A DNA stretch of 64,000 nucleotides from JAICMB01 sp963795935 (GTDB lineage: Bacteria; Acidobacteriota; Terriglobia; Bryobacterales; Bryobacteraceae), in NCBI GenBank assembly GCA_963795935.1, contig CAWCJO010000017.1, positions 150,766 to 214,765 of the forward strand, written 5' to 3'. The stretch's first letter is position 1; every line of letters starts with the position of its first letter. Shown here in pieces: positions 44,003 to 51,747 of the stretch. The notes below the pieces were generated by a model. That model saw nothing but the letters and a program-made list of their open reading frames with translations, had not been told where the DNA came from and made no database searches. Position numbers and translations under genes: made by a program.

Positions 44003-45286
44003 TCATTGTACCCGGCGAGAATCCGCGCGCTTGGCAAAATAACGGTCGGGAAGGAGAGTGTAGATCAATACCGCCGAGATCGGATGCATGATTCCGGCCA
44101 GCAGGAACACCGGCGCATAGGAGAAGTGAACGACAAGGTAACCGGTCCCAAGCTGCGCCAGCATTCCTCCGATAGCGCCGCCGCTGCCCGAGAAGCCGGT
44201 CACGGTCCCGATCTCCGGGCCGCGGAAGATGTCGGCGGGCAGGGTTTGAAGATTCGACACCCACAGTGCGTGTCCGAAGGTGGTGAAACAGGTTGCCGCG
44301 ATGGCCAAACCCGCTGTGGGGACATAGGGCGCGGCAATGGCGACCGGCATGACGGCCGCTCCCAGCGCCATCACGAACTTCCGCGCGCGCGGCAGCGTCC
44401 AACCGGCCTCCATCAAGCGGCCCGAGAGCCAGCCGCCGAAGACGTAGCCGACACCGCCGAAGGCGAAGGGCGTCCAGGAGTACTCGCCGACCTGCGCGAG
44501 ATCGAAATGGCGTTCCTTGCGGAGGTATTCGGGCAGCCAGAAGATGACGAAGTAGATGACCGGATCGGTGAAAAACCGCGTCAGGATCAGGACCCAGCAC
44601 CCGCGCGCGCCGGCAATGCGCCACCACGCGGGCGCATTCGCGGAGGCCGACCGGGATTCGGACGCGGCCGGCAGGAAGGGCATTATAAGGGCGTATTCGG
44701 CGGCGCTGAGCCAACGGCTGCGATGCGGCGAATCGTAAAGCAGCAGCCATGCCGCCAGCCACACGAACCCCGCCAGGCCGGTGAACACGAACGCGGATCG
44801 CCAGCCGAAGCGCAACGCCACGGTAGCGACGATGATGGGGGCGAGCAGCGATCCGGCGGAGGTTCCGGAGTTGAACAGGCCCATGCCGAGCGCCCGCCGG
44901 TTGGCGGGAAACCATTCATGGACGGCCTTGGCGGCGGCCGGCCAGGCTCCGGGCTCACTCAGCCCCAACAGGAAACGGCACCCCGCCAACGACCATTTAC
45001 CGCGCGTGAAGGCGTGCAAGATCTGCGCCACCGACCAGGCCAACATGGAGGCGGCGAACCCGCGACGCGCGCCTAATCGATCCACCACGTAGCCGGAACC
45101 GGCATACATGATCGCATACGCGAGAAAGAACAGCGCTAGGACGTCCGAGTAGTCTCGCTCGTCCATGTGGAACTCCTTGCGAATGTCGAAGGAAACGATG
45201 CCCAGCGCCTGGCGGTCCAGATAGTTGACGGCCGCCGCCAGGAACAGAAGAAGGGCGACGATCCAGAGCAGGCGGGGGATCTTCAT
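44003..45286 (-). CDS. MFS transporter, hexuronate/anion:cation symporter-like
   Basis: A 427-residue major facilitator with twelve predicted helices. The first helix and loop read VNYLDRQALGIVSFDIRKEF, typical of the ACS/ExuT group that imports hexuronates, galactonate and other organic anions. The later GLSEPGAWPAAAKAVHEWFP motif is also characteristic. The substrate cannot be told from sequence. It sits three bases upstream of the deoxyhypusine-synthase-like gene and should be in the same transcript, which raises the possibility that the pair handles one metabolite. Confidence 0.93.
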   Translation of the reverse strand: MKIPRLLWIVALLLFLAAAVNYLDRQALGIVSFDIRKEFHMDERDYSDVLALFFLAYAIMYAGSGYVVDRLGARRGFAASMLAWSVAQILHAFTRGKWSLAGCRFLLGLSEPGAWPAAAKAVHEWFPANRRALGMGLFNSGTSAGSLLAPIIVATVALRFGWRSAFVFTGLAGFVWLAAWLLLYDSPHRSRWLSAAEYALIMPFLPAASESRSASANAPAWWRIAGARGCWVLILTRFFTDPVIYFVIFWLPEYLRKERHFDLAQVGEYSWTPFAFGGVGYVFGGWLSGRLMEAGWTLPRARKFVMALGAAVMPVAIAAPYVPTAGLAIAATCFTTFGHALWVSNLQTLPADIFRGPEIGTVTGFSGSGGAIGGMLAQLGTGYLVVHFSYAPVFLLAGIMHPISAVLIYTLLPDRYFAKRADSRRVQ

Positions 45287-45403
45287 CTTTGGGTCATCTT
45301 TGCAAATATGTACTTTGGGAAAATCTTCTCGTCCAGTGTACCTGTTACGCTTGCGGGGCCGGAGTGGTACGAACTACGTTCCTGAATTCAGCGAGGAATC
45401 CGT

Positions 45404-45433
45404 TTGGACGTTTAATTGCATTAAAAATACGAT
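45404..45433 (+). promoter_or_regulatory. Promoter candidate giving a nearly leaderless transcript
   Basis: TTGGAC (45404-45409) and TACGAT (45428-45433) are 18 bases apart. The expected transcription start at about 45440 is only a few bases before the ATG at 45446, and no Shine-Dalgarno sequence lies in between. This supports the start at 45446 over the ATG at 45437, which would lie in the promoter. Confidence 0.4.
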
Positions 45434-45445
45434 AGAATGGCCGCC

Positions 45446-46258
45446 ATGAGATTTGGTCTGATCGTGTTCACAGTCGGCGCGGTTTACGGCGCGCAGGCGG
45501 GCGGCGTTAACGTACAGGACATCATCCGGAAATCGGTTGCCGCCACGGAGGGGAACTGGAAGGAAGCGCCCCGGTATGCCTTTGTGGAGCACGACATTAT
45601 CTCCAAGAAAGATCGCGGCAAGACCGTTAAGACATACGAGGTGCTGATGATCGACGGCTCTCCGTATAACAGGCTGACGGCCATCAACGATCATGGGCTT
45701 TCCAAGAGCGCGCAAGCGGCCGAGGACGCCAAGCTGCAGCAGGAAATCTCCAAGCGCAATGATGAGAGCGCGCGCGAACGCGTCCGGCGGATCGCGAAAT
45801 ATCAGAAAGAACGGACCCAGGATGAAGCCATGATGCGTGAAATGGCCGACGCGTTCACGTACCGGCTTATGGCCGAGACCAAGTTGGACGGGCGAGACGT
45901 CTACGAGTTCGCGGCGACCCCTAAGCCGGGGTACGTTCCGAAGACGCGCGAGACGAAAGTTCTGAGCGGCATGAAGGGCACTCTGTGGGTCGACAAAGCA
46001 ACGTATCAATGGGTTAAAGTGCAGGCCGAGGTGATACGCCCCGTGAGCTTTTACGGCTTCCTGGCGAAAGTCGGCCCCGGTACCAGTTTCCTGCTGGAAC
46101 AGGAACCCATAACGGCCAATCTGTGGATGCCCAAACATTTTGCGGTAAAGGTCCGCGCGACGGCTCTGGGAATCATCAACGAGGACTCGACCGATGACGA
46201 GACGTACCGGGATTATCGTCCCATGACGAAGGCGCTGGAGCTGCAGGCGATGCGTTAA
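45446..46258 (+). CDS. Secreted protein of unknown function
   Basis: A protein of about 270 residues with a signal peptide (MRFGLIVFTVGAVYGAQA). The mature part starts VQDIIRKSVAATEGNWKEAP and has a charged helical middle (KYQKERTQDEAMMREMADAF) followed by a beta-rich part: GTLWVDKATYQWVKVQAEVI and ITANLWMPKHFAVKVRATA. The second half resembles the LolA/LolB-type half-barrel seen in outer-membrane lipoprotein-sorting proteins, but this is only a fold-level guess. Its stop overlaps the convergent glycosylase gene by four bases. Confidence 0.78.
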   Translation: MRFGLIVFTVGAVYGAQAGGVNVQDIIRKSVAATEGNWKEAPRYAFVEHDIISKKDRGKTVKTYEVLMIDGSPYNRLTAINDHGLSKSAQAAEDAKLQQEISKRNDESARERVRRIAKYQKERTQDEAMMREMADAFTYRLMAETKLDGRDVYEFAATPKPGYVPKTRETKVLSGMKGTLWVDKATYQWVKVQAEVIRPVSFYGFLAKVGPGTSFLLEQEPITANLWMPKHFAVKVRATALGIINEDSTDDETYRDYRPMTKALELQAMR

Positions 46259-46881
46259 GCGAGCAGTTCCTTGGCGCGGGCGAACACGGCTCGAAACATT
46301 TCTTCGGTCAGCTTTCCCGTTTGTGTGTTTTGCTGGCTGGGGTGGTATGACGATAGAAGCACCGGCTGGCGGGAACCAGTACGGTGCTCTTTTTTATGTC
46401 CGAAGAGGAAAGCGGAACGGCGCTCGATGACGCCACGGCTTTTCAGCGCGCTCAGATAATCATCAAACGCGAGCTTGCCGAGGGCTATCACTACTTTTAC
46501 GTCAGTCAACATGTCCATCTCCCGCTCCAAGTATTGGCGGCAGGTGGCAATCTCGTCCGGAGCGGGTTTGTTACCGGGAGGGGCGCAACGAACAGCCGCG
46601 GAGATATAGACGTCGTTGAGGACCAGTCCGTCGTTCCTGTCTACGCTGTAGGGTTGCGAAGCGAGGCCTTCATTGTAAAGAGCGCGGAAAAGAAAATCGC
46701 CGGAGCGGTCACCGGTGAACATGCGGCCGGTGCGATTGGCGCCGTGGGCCGCGGGCGCGAGTCCGACGATCAGGATGCGGGCGTAGGGATCCCCGAATGA
46801 CGGGACGGGCTTGCCCCAATATTCGCAATTGCGGTAAGCGCGGCGCTTATTCCGCGCCACTTCTTCGCGGTGCTTCACCAA
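46255..46881 (-). CDS. Uracil-DNA glycosylase family 5 (UDGb-like), start unclear
   Basis: The protein contains the UDGb pattern: AYRNCEYWGKPVPSFGDPYA, GLAPAAHGANRTGRMFTGDR, DVYISAAVRCAPPGNKPAP and SSYHPSQQNT. Such enzymes remove uracil and other deaminated bases from DNA and carry a 4Fe-4S cluster. As listed it starts at a TTG (46881) with 208 residues. In the same frame just upstream is EEITACRLCPR, holding the first two cluster cysteines. However, no ATG, GTG or TTG occurs in that frame before it meets the DUF2382 gene. Either an unusual start is used or a base is wrong there. Confidence 0.88.
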   Translation of the reverse strand: MVKHREEVARNKRRAYRNCEYWGKPVPSFGDPYARILIVGLAPAAHGANRTGRMFTGDRSGDFLFRALYNEGLASQPYSVDRNDGLVLNDVYISAAVRCAPPGNKPAPDEIATCRQYLEREMDMLTDVKVVIALGKLAFDDYLSALKSRGVIERRSAFLFGHKKEHRTGSRQPVLLSSYHPSQQNTQTGKLTEEMFRAVFARAKELLA

Positions 46882-46940
46882 GCGGGGACAAAGCCGGCAG
46901 GCGGTAATCTCTTCTTGAAGGATGTCGAGCCCGGCGGCGA

Positions 46941-47489
46941 TTATTCGAGGATACTCTTTCTGGGACGACGCGGACTTTCACGGGCCAGCACCCGCTCTTT
47001 GGGGCTTAGCCGCTGAGTAGCGGGCTTGGGGGCGGGGGACGGACGTGCTTGACGGGCATCGTGGCGGGCCGGCTCGGCGGTAAAGGGCGAAGCCGTCGCG
47101 TTACCGTCGGCATCGAACCGTTCGATCTCCGCTTGCTCCTGCTTCAGAGTTACCGTCTGCTCGTGGCGCCGCACTTCGCGCCGCTTTGTAATATGGAGCT
47201 CTTCTTTCAGGACGAATTGCTTCTCGATCTTGAGCACTTCTTCGACAACGGGCACGATGACGACACCGTCGACCGTCCGCGTGGGCAGCGGACCCGCAAC
47301 GATCTCGTTCTTGACAACGCGCCGCACTTCGACGCGCTCGTTCATGAGAGGCTGGTCGAGGATTTCCTGGCGCTCGTGAACGGTTTTTTTAACGCGGACG
47401 CCGCCAGTGTCGACCGTTCGCACTCCCGCATGCAGTTCCTCGGCGATAACGGGCACGACCATTTCGGCGGAATCGTCGGGTTTATCCAT
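46941..47489 (-). CDS. DUF2382 (YsnF/AvaK-type) stress-associated protein
   Basis: A 182-residue protein with a DUF2382 domain: PVIAEELHAGVRTVDTGGVR, then VKKTVHERQEILDQPLMNER and the repeated REVRRHEQTVTLKQEQ pattern. This domain is alternately charged and occurs in general-stress proteins; its function is unknown. A Pro/Ala-rich basic tail of about 55 residues ends in RKSILE. It follows a second DUF2382 gene on the same strand with a 68-base gap. Confidence 0.9.
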   Translation of the reverse strand: MDKPDDSAEMVVPVIAEELHAGVRTVDTGGVRVKKTVHERQEILDQPLMNERVEVRRVVKNEIVAGPLPTRTVDGVVIVPVVEEVLKIEKQFVLKEELHITKRREVRRHEQTVTLKQEQAEIERFDADGNATASPFTAEPARHDARQARPSPAPKPATQRLSPKERVLARESPRRPRKSILE

Positions 47490-47557
47490 GGATGAATCTC
47501 CTGCCCGGAGGCGCTTGGCTGCCGCGCCCCCGGGTGTTTGGGAATAGCCGATCGCGG

Positions 47558-48637
47558 CTAAATCTTACGCGTTACTTTATCCCAGCCGTGCCGCACGGCC
47601 CCCTTGACCTGGTCCCAACTGCTGTTGGGATGAGTGCGGGCGTAGTCGCTCCGCAGCGTGGGCTCGATCTCATCCCAGTTCCTGCCGCTATAGCGCGCGT
47701 CGCTAGCGGAGGTGTAGCCGTATTGATACGCCGGAGCGTAAGTCAGGTAATCGCCGCCGGAAGAGGCATAGCGCGATTCGAAATCCCGGCGAAAATCGTC
47801 GTCGTATTGCGACTGGTAGTTCGACCCGGTTTTTCTTCCCTTCTCCGCGGCGAGCGGTTCCGTTTCGACTTCAGTGTGGCGCAAGGTGTCGCGTACGGTC
47901 TCGGTGCGCTCCGTAGCTTCCTTGCCGACCCTTACTTCTTCAACCACGCGGGCCGTCTTTCGCACGACCGGCTCTTCCGCCGTTTCCTTGACCTCGATGG
48001 TCTGGTCGCGAAGAGAGGCGCTCTCGCCTGGAGCAAGGGGGCGGTCTACCCGTTGGCGGTCCACGCGGACCTTTTCCTCGCGAAGGTTCACCTTCTCTTC
48101 AACGGGTTCTTCCACGACATGACTGTAAACGCGAACGCCGCCGCGCTGAACCATTCTTTTACCAACCTCTAGATTCTCGCGAACGACAGGGATCGATTGT
48201 TTCGTCTGCCGGTCGTCGCCAGTGGCCCGATAGGAAGCGGAGCTTTGGGCCGATTCCGTTTTGTTCTGGTCAACATCGGTAGCGCCGTGGTTATTGAGAA
48301 CCTCGGCGGCCTCGTCGCGGTCTTGGTCATCGGCTTGAACCGCAACAACGCAGCCTCCTCGGCGCAGCGCTTCGGTATAGCGTTGCGAGTCGTCGTCGTA
48401 GTCGTCAGAGCCGAACAGAGAATGCAGCCAGCCCATGAATCCGTGGTGAGATTCGCCCGTTTCGCGGCCGGTCAGCGCGGCGCCCCCAGCCGCGGCGTTC
48501 GTAGCATAATCCGTGCTGGAACTGATATGAATTTCGTCTCTTTCGAAACCTTTCGTAATGAGATCGTCGATGGCTTCGCGGGCCGCCTTTTCGTCGGGAA
48601 AATAGCCGACGACGGCGTAGCGAGTAAGATTAGTCAT
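47558..48637 (-). CDS. General-stress-like protein with N-terminal GSP domain and DUF2382
   Basis: A 359-residue protein. The start at 48637 has GGAGGA upstream and gives MTNLTRYAVVGYFPDEKAAR, the start of a heat-induced general-stress (YflT-like) domain. A linker follows, then DUF2382: RQTKQSIPVVRENLEVGKRM and VDRQRVDRPLAPGESASLRD, extended by tandem charged repeats. The C-terminus is Tyr/Asp-rich with GRNWDEIEPTLRSDYARTHP and SSWDQVKGAVRHGWDKV, a motif also found in small stress proteins. Together with the downstream gene it looks like a dedicated stress pair. Confidence 0.9.
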   Translation of the reverse strand: MTNLTRYAVVGYFPDEKAAREAIDDLITKGFERDEIHISSSTDYATNAAAGGAALTGRETGESHHGFMGWLHSLFGSDDYDDDSQRYTEALRRGGCVVAVQADDQDRDEAAEVLNNHGATDVDQNKTESAQSSASYRATGDDRQTKQSIPVVRENLEVGKRMVQRGGVRVYSHVVEEPVEEKVNLREEKVRVDRQRVDRPLAPGESASLRDQTIEVKETAEEPVVRKTARVVEEVRVGKEATERTETVRDTLRHTEVETEPLAAEKGRKTGSNYQSQYDDDFRRDFESRYASSGGDYLTYAPAYQYGYTSASDARYSGRNWDEIEPTLRSDYARTHPNSSWDQVKGAVRHGWDKVTRKI

Positions 48638-49011
48638 TGCGTCCTCCTGGACATTGAGATGCATTTCAAATGATGGACCTTTGGCGGCCCGGTTTTGTTT
48701 CGCAAGTTACAATCTAATAGCGATAGTGGGAATTATCGCCCGTCGCCGCGTCCGGCCGGACCGCAACGTGCAAGGAATCGCTAAGGCAATGCGCTCGTCT
48801 CGAGGCGTGTTTGCTCCCGATCTTGGAATGCGTTTTCGCCGCGTCGGCAGACACGTGCGCACCGGCGCAGGACCATCTGGCGACTCCCATCGGCGTGGGC
48901 CGTAATTAGAGCCATCGGCGCCCATAGCCGGCAGTTATGCGCGGCGGTTTCGGCGGCGGCCGAACGGCGGCTTCGTAAGGCGCGGCCTATAATTGGAGGA
49001 GTAGTTTTCCC
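48638..49011. other. Divergent intergenic region without a gene
   Basis: About 370 bases between the stress-protein gene (minus strand) and the VWFA gene (plus strand). It must hold both promoters. A TATAAT at 48988-48993 lies too near the GGAGGA ribosome site of the VWFA gene to be a usual -10. I found no tRNA, repeat or conserved frame. Confidence 0.4.
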
Positions 49012-49941
49012 ATGCGCACGTTTTTCTTTTCCGCCGTTGTACCTGCGTTGTTGTCTTTGGCGGCAGCGCAAAATCCGCCCGCGCCGGAGGGCCCGGATTC
49101 CCGCATTGTCCTTGAAGTCAACCGCGTCGACGTGCTGTTCACCGTCTCGGACAAGAAAGGGCGCTTCGTAACGGATCTGGGCAAGAACGATTTCGAGATC
49201 TTCGAAAACAAGAAGCCGCAGAGCATTTTGGAGTTTGCCTCGGAGTCCGATCTGCCGCTGCGACTCGCCATTTTGATCGACACCAGCAACAGTATCCGCG
49301 ACCGTTTCCGGTTCCAGCAGGAGGCCGCGACGCGATTTATCGATGGCGTCATCCGGGCGCATCAGGACAAGGCGGCGCTGGTCAGCTTCGACACCGCCGC
49401 GGAGCTGGTCTCCGACCTCACGGACGACACCGAGGCCTTGAACAAGGCGGTCCAGAACCTGCGGCCCGGCGGCGGGACGGCGCTGTACGACGCCATTTTT
49501 TTCGCGTGCCGCGACAAGCTGATGCAGGACCAGCCGCGCACGAAATTCCGCCGCGCCATGGTGATCCTCAGCGACGGAGACGACAACAATAGCCGCTACA
49601 CGCGCGACCAGGCGCTGGAAATGGCGCAAAAGGCGGATGTCGTCATTTATACGATCTCGACCAACCGCTCCGGCATGGACACCGACGGCGACAAGATCAT
49701 GCGGTACTTCGCTTCGGAGACGGGAGGAGTCTCGTTTTTTCCGTTCAAAGCCGAGGACCTCTCGCAATCGTTTGAAAACATCGCGAACGAGCTGCGGCAT
49801 CAATATATGATCCTGTACCGGCCGGAACCGCTCAAGGCCGATGGCTTGTATCATGCCGTGAACATCAAGGTGCGGGGCCGCAAGGACCTGGTTGTGAGGG
49901 CGCGCAAAGGCTACTACGCTCCGAAGAGCGCGGGAACATGA
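49012..49941 (+). CDS. VWFA-related acidobacterial domain protein
   Basis: A 309-residue exported protein of the VWFA-related acidobacterial family (TIGR03436 type). After a signal peptide (MRTFFFSAVVPALLSLAAA) come RIVLEVNRVDVLFTVSDKKG and LGKNDFEIFENKKPQSI. The von Willebrand A domain begins LRLAILIDTSNSIRDRFRFQ, where DTSNS is the metal-site (MIDAS) motif, and continues AMVILSDGDDNNSRY. The protein ends with a YYAP-type tail. Function is unknown but exported ones may bind surface partners. Its stop overlaps the next start by four bases (ATGA). Confidence 0.95.
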   Translation: MRTFFFSAVVPALLSLAAAQNPPAPEGPDSRIVLEVNRVDVLFTVSDKKGRFVTDLGKNDFEIFENKKPQSILEFASESDLPLRLAILIDTSNSIRDRFRFQQEAATRFIDGVIRAHQDKAALVSFDTAAELVSDLTDDTEALNKAVQNLRPGGGTALYDAIFFACRDKLMQDQPRTKFRRAMVILSDGDDNNSRYTRDQALEMAQKADVVIYTISTNRSGMDTDGDKIMRYFASETGGVSFFPFKAEDLSQSFENIANELRHQYMILYRPEPLKADGLYHAVNIKVRGRKDLVVRARKGYYAPKSAGT

Positions 49942-51170
49942 TGGCTCAAGAGGTCGTCGAGGCGCAAGGCCACCTGGTCGATTCGCATGTGATGGAGCGC
50001 ATCTTCGACACGGTGGTGGAGTTCCGCGGCCGTTTCGAAGTGGAAGAGTTCCGCATCGGGCGGACCAACAGCGATCCATCGTATCTGCGTCTGCGCGTCG
50101 AGGCTGAGGCGGATTCCATGCGGCAGATGTTGGGGGAGCTGCTGACACTGGGCTGCTCCATGGTCGATTCGGGGGACGCCGAGCTGCGCGCGGTAGAACG
50201 CGACCGCTGCGCGCCCGAGGATTTTTATTCCACGACGAATCACCGGACATTGATTCGGCGCGATAACGAGTGGATCGAAGTTCAAAATCAGCGCATGGAC
50301 GCGCTGATCGTGGTGGCGGGCAAGGAAGCCTTCTGCAGGCGGCTGCGCGACGTCACGGCGGGGGACGAGGTGGTGGTGGGCATGCGCGGCATCCGCGTCG
50401 CGCCGGAGTCGAAGGAACGCGACCGGCTCGCGTTCGCGTTCATGTCGAACGGCATTTCGTCGGAGCGGCAGGTGGAAACGGCGGTGCGGCAGACGGCGGC
50501 GTTGATGGAGCAGGCGCGCGCGGCAGGTCTGAGGATTGTCGTGGTCGCGGGTCCGGTGGTGGTGCATACGGGGGGCGTCGCGCCGCTTTCAGCGCTGATC
50601 CGCGGCGGCTACGTGGACGCGCTGTTGAGCGGTAATGCGCTGGGCGTTCACGATATTGAAAACGCGCTGCTGGGCACTTCTTTGGGCATACGCACGGCCG
50701 ACGGACGCCAGGAAGAGCACGGGCACCGCAATCACATGCGCGCGATCAACGCGATTTATCACTGCGGCGGGATTCGCGAGGCGGTGGAGACGGGGCGATT
50801 GCGCAGCGGCATCATGTATGAGTGCGTGCGGGCGCGCGTTCCTTTTGTGCTGGCGGGCAGCCTGCGTGACGATGGGCCGCTGCCGGACGCGATCACGGAC
50901 ATGAACGAGGCCCAGGATGCTTACGCGGAGCAGTTGCGCGGCGCGGGCGTGGTGCTATGTCTGGGGTCGATGCTGCATTCCATCGCGGTGGGCAATATGC
51001 TGCCGAGCTGGGTCAAGATTGTCTGCGTGGATATTAACCCGGCGGTTGCGACGAAGGTCAGCGACCGGGGAACGGGGCAGGCCGTCGGGATCGTCACCGA
51101 CGTCGGTCTGTTTCTAGATCTGCTGGCGCGCATTGTCGTTCCGCGGCCCGTAGCGGCGGCAACGAAGTGA
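49938..51170 (+). CDS. TIGR00300/LOR-SDH domain protein
   Basis: A 410-residue protein of the TIGR00300 type, known from archaea and cyanobacteria as the LOR/SDH bifunctional domain or ornithine-cyclodeaminase-like proteins. Its motifs are ESGHLVDSHVM-like QGHLVDSHVMERIFDTVVEF, VVVAGPVVVHTGG, DALLSGNALGVHDIENALLG and GHRNHMRAINAIYHCGGIRE. The Rossmann-like second half fits NAD binding. In cyanobacteria the related C-terminal part of AgrE handles ornithine to proline; the role here is unproven. It is translationally coupled to the VWFA gene, an unexpected partner. Confidence 0.88.
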   Translation: MMAQEVVEAQGHLVDSHVMERIFDTVVEFRGRFEVEEFRIGRTNSDPSYLRLRVEAEADSMRQMLGELLTLGCSMVDSGDAELRAVERDRCAPEDFYSTTNHRTLIRRDNEWIEVQNQRMDALIVVAGKEAFCRRLRDVTAGDEVVVGMRGIRVAPESKERDRLAFAFMSNGISSERQVETAVRQTAALMEQARAAGLRIVVVAGPVVVHTGGVAPLSALIRGGYVDALLSGNALGVHDIENALLGTSLGIRTADGRQEEHGHRNHMRAINAIYHCGGIREAVETGRLRSGIMYECVRARVPFVLAGSLRDDGPLPDAITDMNEAQDAYAEQLRGAGVVLCLGSMLHSIAVGNMLPSWVKIVCVDINPAVATKVSDRGTGQAVGIVTDVGLFLDLLARIVVPRPVAAATK

Positions 51171-51333
51171 CGCGCCAATGCATGGATGAGCGTGGCGCCG
51201 GGTTGGCGCGTGGCCTTGGGCGTTTGGCGCAAGCCGTGCGGTCAGCGGGTCGAGTCGCGTTGGCGTACGGCGGTGGGCCGGTGCCCGTCGGGGTGACGCG
51301 TGGCGTAACGCTTGCCGCCTCGGCAGCAAGGAA

Positions 51334-51747
51334 ATGAAACGCGAATATACGGACGAGCACGCGGCGTCGGGTATCGACGCGGCGCTGCCCCAGATCGAAA
51401 CTTGGCCGAACCAATTTCCGGATTACGAGATCGAGATTTCGACCCCGGAATTTACGTCGGTGTGTCCCAAGACGGGGCTGCCGGACCATGGGACGATTAC
51501 GCTGCGCTATGTTCCGGACAAGCGCTGCCTGGAGCTGAAGTCGCTGAAGATGTACATGCTCGCGTATCGCAATCTCGGAATTTTCCAGGAAAACGTGGTC
51601 AACCTGGTGTTGCGCGACGTGGTGAAGGCGTGCAATCCGGTGTCGGCGGCGGTGACGGGCGAGTTTACTCCGCGCGGCGGCGTCTATTCGAAGATTTCGG
51701 CGAGCTGGAGCAAGAAGCGTGCACGCGAGCGCGGACGAAAAGGCTGA
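51334..51747 (+). CDS. queF: NADPH-dependent 7-cyano-7-deazaguanine reductase QueF
   Basis: A 137-residue enzyme of the short QueF type that reduces preQ0 to preQ1 in queuosine synthesis. The catalytic Cys is in TSVCPKTGLPDHG, the QueF motif is CLELKSLKMYMLAYRNLG, and the C-terminal GVYSKISASW is typical. The start at 51334 is reasonable; AAGGAA is just upstream. No other queuosine gene is in the window, and no preQ1 riboswitch was recognised. The end overlaps the next gene by 29 bases. Confidence 0.96.
   Translation: MKREYTDEHAASGIDAALPQIETWPNQFPDYEIEISTPEFTSVCPKTGLPDHGTITLRYVPDKRCLELKSLKMYMLAYRNLGIFQENVVNLVLRDVVKACNPVSAAVTGEFTPRGGVYSKISASWSKKRARERGRKG

Noticed and set aside
48988..48993. 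TATAAT upstream of the VWFA gene as a -10 box
   Set aside because: It abuts the GGAGGA ribosome binding site, so transcription would begin inside that site, and no -35 lies at a good distance.
51171..51333. preQ1 riboswitch before queF
   Set aside because: The 160 bases before queF contain GC-rich repeats of GGCGCG type but no A-rich tail and short stem arrangement typical of a preQ1 aptamer.
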